64,000 nt of DNA, from NCBI RefSeq assembly GCF_003814705.1, contig NZ_RKRA01000001.1:1798001-1862000 (forward strand), written 5' to 3'. The position numbers and the translations under genes were made by a program. This document shows positions 61,472 to 64,000 of the stretch, piece by piece (within the stretch, counting starts at the first letter, position 1; each line of letters opens with the position of its first letter). The notes beneath the pieces are model-generated. The model was not told where the DNA came from. It searched no databases and saw only the letters and a list, made by a program, of their open reading frames with translations. Source of the DNA: Georgenia muralis (lineage in GTDB: Bacteria > Actinomycetota > Actinomycetes > Actinomycetales > Actinomycetaceae).

Positions 61472-62767
61472 TCAGCCGATGAGGCCCTGGATCTGGGCGA
61501 TGACGTCGGCGGCGGCGTCCTCGGGGCTGCGCTGACCGCCCAGGGCCGCGCTCCAGGCCTGGCCCATGGCCGTCTGCAGGTCGGCCACGTTCTCGGGCGG
61601 GACCACCGGGTCGGGGTAGTTCGCGCCGTTCTCCGCCAGCGTGGTGGCGAAGGGCTCCAGGAGGGCGTTGTCGGTCACGGCCGGCTCCTGCGAGGCGTCG
61701 AGCCGCGAGGGGATCGAGCCGACGTTCTCGACGGCGAGCAGCTGGCCGTCGGTGTCGAAGTACGTCTCGGTGAGGTACTCCCAGGCGAGGTCGGGGTCGT
61801 CGCTGAAGGCACCGATGCTCTGGCCCTCGCCGCCGAGGTAGACCTTGCCGGTCTCGCCCACGGGGAGCGGGACGACGCCGTACTCGAAGCCGGCGTCCGC
61901 CTCGGCGGTGCCCATCTGCCAGTTGCCGTTGGCGGCGAAGGCGACGTCACCGGCGGTGAACTCCTGGAAGGGGACGGTCTGGTCCCAGGTGGTGGCCTCC
62001 TGGGAGAGGTAGCCGTCCTCCACCCAGCCGCGGACCATGGCGAAGCCGTCGGTGAGCGCCTGCTCGTCGAGGTCGGAGTAGTCGAAGCCCTGGCTGGTCA
62101 GCCACGGGTAGGCCTGCCACTCGCCCTGGGACTGGGGCAGGCCCGAGAGGGTGATGCCCTGGTAGCCGGCCTCGGTGGCGGCCGCCATCGCGGCCTCGAG
62201 CTCCTCGATGCTCGTCGGCGGCTCGACGCCGATCTCCTCGAGGATCTCGGCGTTGTACCACAGGCCCAGCAGGTTGACGTAGCCCTGGACGGCGTAGACG
62301 TGGTCGTCCATGCCGTGGATGACCGAGTCGGGGAACTGGTCCGCGTCGGCGAACCCGTCCCACTGCTCCTCCATCGGGGCAAGGGCACCGGCGAGGGCGA
62401 GGGTGCTCCACTCGGCGCCGTTGAAGACCACGATGTCCGGCCCGGTCTCCTGCCCGGCGGCGGAGATGACCTTGGAGTTCATCTGGTCGTAGGGGACGTA
62501 GACGTTCTCGACGGTGACCCCCTCGTGGGTCTCCTCGAACTTCGCCGCGTAGTCGTCCATGAGCTTGACCTGGTTGTCGGCGCTGAAGTAGTGCCACACC
62601 GTGACGGTGCCGTCGCCGCCCGCGCCGTCGGCGGTGGCGCCGCCGTCCGCCGTGGCGCCGGGCTCGGTGTCGCCGCCGCCGCAGGCGGCGAGGACGAGGG
62701 CTGTGGCCGCGGCCGCGCCGATGACGGCGACGTGCCGGGTGCTGCGGTTCTGAGCGGAGTTCCTCAC
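61472..62767 (-). CDS. Sugar ABC transporter substrate-binding lipoprotein
   Basis: Extracytoplasmic binding protein of 431 residues (CUT1, family 1 SBP). The signal peptide ends in lipobox LVLAAC (Cys29), so it is lipid-anchored, followed by a Gly/Thr/Asp linker. VTVWHYFSADNQ opens the mature fold; GAFSDDPDLAWEYLTE and YPDPVVPPENVADLQTAMGQAW are typical late segments. GTG 62767 has AAGGAG close upstream; the upstream frame extension was rejected. Ligand is probably an arabinofuranosyl oligosaccharide, from the GH127 neighbour (inference). Confidence 0.92.
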   Translation of the reverse strand: MRNSAQNRSTRHVAVIGAAAATALVLAACGGGDTEPGATADGGATADGAGGDGTVTVWHYFSADNQVKLMDDYAAKFEETHEGVTVENVYVPYDQMNSKVISAAGQETGPDIVVFNGAEWSTLALAGALAPMEEQWDGFADADQFPDSVIHGMDDHVYAVQGYVNLLGLWYNAEILEEIGVEPPTSIEELEAAMAAATEAGYQGITLSGLPQSQGEWQAYPWLTSQGFDYSDLDEQALTDGFAMVRGWVEDGYLSQEATTWDQTVPFQEFTAGDVAFAANGNWQMGTAEADAGFEYGVVPLPVGETGKVYLGGEGQSIGAFSDDPDLAWEYLTETYFDTDGQLLAVENVGSIPSRLDASQEPAVTDNALLEPFATTLAENGANYPDPVVPPENVADLQTAMGQAWSAALGGQRSPEDAAADVIAQIQGLIG

Positions 62768-62837
62768 GACATCTCCTTCTGACCCGCTTCCTCGCGGGTG
62801 TCGTCCCGGACGATCTGGCACGGTTCCGAAACTGATC

Positions 62838-62849
62838 GAAACCGCTTTC
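62838..62849. promoter_or_regulatory. LacI-type operator
   Basis: GAAA-CCGC-TTTC, the inverted GAAA/TTTC pattern of LacI/CcpA-like operators. It lies between the binding-protein gene and the divergent lacI gene. Adjacent GTGTG-N6-CACAC (62862-62877) is a weak CRP-like palindrome. Confidence 0.6.
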
Positions 62850-62936
62850 TGTACCGTAGGTGTGTGAGGTGGCACACGTCAACCACGTTGTCGATCTGTT
62901 ATGTTTCGGCCAGGATCCGGTCTGGGGAGGCGCACG

Positions 62937-63968
62937 GTGAGCACCGTTGAGAACGCGCGGGCGAAAGCGGTGACGCTGCGCGACGTCGCGCGGGCCGCGG
63001 GCGTCTCGCTCTCCACCGCGTCCAAGGCCCTCAACGGCCGGGCGGACGTCCGCCCCGAGACCCGCCGGCGGGTGGCCGAGACCGCCGAGCGCCTCGCCTT
63101 CCGGCCCAACGCCGCCGCGCAGCTCCTCCCCACCGGCCGTACCGGGACGGTCGGACTCATCACGAGCGACCTCGAGGGCCGCTTCTCCATCCCGATCCTC
63201 ATGGGGGCCGAGGACGCCGCGGGCGCGGGGAAGATGTCGGTCTTCCTGTGCGACGCGCGGGACGACACGATCCGTGAGCGCTACCACCTCGAGGCCCTGC
63301 TCAGCCGCCGGGTGGACGGCATCATCGTCGTCGGCAGCCGCACCGACCCGAGACCGTCGCTGGGGCACGACCTCCCCGTCCCCGTGGTCTACGTCTACGC
63401 GCCGTCGGACTCCCCCGAGGACCTCTCCCTCGTCCCGGACAACGTCGGGGCGGGCCGGCTGGCCGTCGAGCACCTGCTGGCGACGGGACGGCGCCGGATC
63501 GTCCACATCGCCGGCGACCCCACGTACGCCGCCGCCCGCGACCGCGTGGAGGGCGTGACCGCGGCTCTTGCCGAGCACGGCCTCGACCTCGTCGGTGGTC
63601 GTCCGCCCGCCTACGGGGCCTGGTCCGAGGCGTGGGGACGGACCGCGGCACGGGCCCTGCTCGAGGCGGAGCCGGACGTCGACGGCGTCGTCTGCGGCAG
63701 CGACCAGATCGCCCGCGGGGTGCTGGACGCGCTCAAGGACCTCGGCCGGCGCGTCCCGCAGGACGTGGCGGTCGTCAGCTTCGACAACTGGGAGATCCTC
63801 GCGACGGGGTCGGTCCCGCAGCTGACGAGCGTCGACATGAACTTCGAGTCGCTCGGCCGGATGGCCGCCCGGCGGCTGTTCGCCGCGGTCGACGGCACCC
63901 GTGAGCGCGGCACCCTGACCCAGCCGTGCCGCCTGGTCGTCCGGGGCTCGACCGTCGTGGGTGCCTGA
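62937..63968 (+). CDS. LacI-family transcriptional regulator
   Basis: Repressor of 343 residues. The HTH VTLRDVARAAGVSLSTASKALNG lies at about residues 12-34 with hinge RPNAAAQ, then a periplasmic-binding-like sensor domain (GTVGLITSDLEGRF to VVRGSTVV). Standard LacI is SxxTVS; SLSTASKALNG is a common actinobacterial variant. GTG 62937 follows GGGGAGG. It probably represses the arabinofuranoside operon through the operator at 62838-62849. Confidence 0.92.
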   Translation: MSTVENARAKAVTLRDVARAAGVSLSTASKALNGRADVRPETRRRVAETAERLAFRPNAAAQLLPTGRTGTVGLITSDLEGRFSIPILMGAEDAAGAGKMSVFLCDARDDTIRERYHLEALLSRRVDGIIVVGSRTDPRPSLGHDLPVPVVYVYAPSDSPEDLSLVPDNVGAGRLAVEHLLATGRRRIVHIAGDPTYAAARDRVEGVTAALAEHGLDLVGGRPPAYGAWSEAWGRTAARALLEAEPDVDGVVCGSDQIARGVLDALKDLGRRVPQDVAVVSFDNWEILATGSVPQLTSVDMNFESLGRMAARRLFAAVDGTRERGTLTQPCRLVVRGSTVVGA

Positions 63969-63974
63969 GCCGGC

Positions 63975-64000
63975 TCAGGCGAGGGCGCGCGCGAGGATCT
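63975..64000 (-). CDS. Partial CDS at the window edge (C-terminus only)
   Basis: Minus-strand codons here read ILARALA followed by TGA. The stop lies in a 16-bp palindrome (63964-63979) shared with the convergent lacI stop, as for neighbouring convergent genes. Too short to identify. Confidence 0.35.

Overview
The window is very GC-rich, has almost no intergenic space, uses many GTG starts with 4-base GTGA/ATGA overlaps, and encodes WhiB, a PASTA-type PBP, a Tad-type pilus locus and a CtpG/CmtR-like metal cassette. This points to an actinobacterium, probably of the Micrococcales; that rank is an inference from gene content. The block from the metallophosphoesterase (about 31.9 kb) to the DEAD-box helicase (52.3 kb) keeps much of the gene order of Mycobacterium tuberculosis Rv3683 down to Rv3649 (MPE, ponA2, whiB4, DUF4177, RidA, crp, nth, ephE-like, acs, HAD phosphatase, ssd/tad genes, helicase), so this part is conserved chromosomal backbone.

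Layout. 0-5.3 kb: an M20 amidohydrolase coupled to an MFS exporter, then a TRIC-like channel coupled to an S9 peptidase. 5.3-9.7 kb: a copper cluster (CopD membrane protein, Tat-exported multicopper oxidase, a linked signal peptidase I, CopC). The first two genes share a 33-bp upstream element that looks like an alternative-sigma promoter. 9.7-18.4 kb: a reactive-sulfur island. It holds CoA-disulfide reductase-rhodanese, rhodanese, thioredoxin, DUF302, a CsoR-family repressor of the CstR (persulfide-sensing) type, and sulfide:quinone reductase with DsrC/TusE-like and DsrE2-like carriers. Four palindromes of the form TACCC-N4-GGGTA precede the four transcription units, which marks the island as one regulon. 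A frameshifted methyltransferase and a two-component system lie inside it.

19.28-31.82 kb: a 12.5-kb integrative mobilizable element in the 3' half of a tRNA-Pro(CGG) gene. It is bounded by a 45-bp direct repeat with one mismatch. It carries a MobF relaxase-helicase, excisionase, tyrosine integrase and a cadmium/zinc cargo (CmtR-type sensor, P1B ATPase, CadD, a frameshifted CDF exporter, LspA). No T4SS or replication gene is recognisable, so transfer would need a helper.

31.9-57.7 kb: the conserved backbone block, including acs with a CRP-like site, AzlCD, an inactive-looking Fic-like protein, the Tad cluster, a MrfA-like helicase, H+-pyrophosphatase, a prolyl oligopeptidase and an SDR. 57.7-64 kb: a beta-L-arabinofuranosidase (GH127), a sugar ABC importer and a divergent LacI regulator with a LacI-type operator between them, which is a pathway for arabinofuranoside uptake and hydrolysis.

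The best candidate for an under-described system is the CstR-type sulfur island (SQR, DsrC-like, DsrE2, Trx, DUF302, rhodanese, CoADR). The copper cluster with its own signal peptidase is second.
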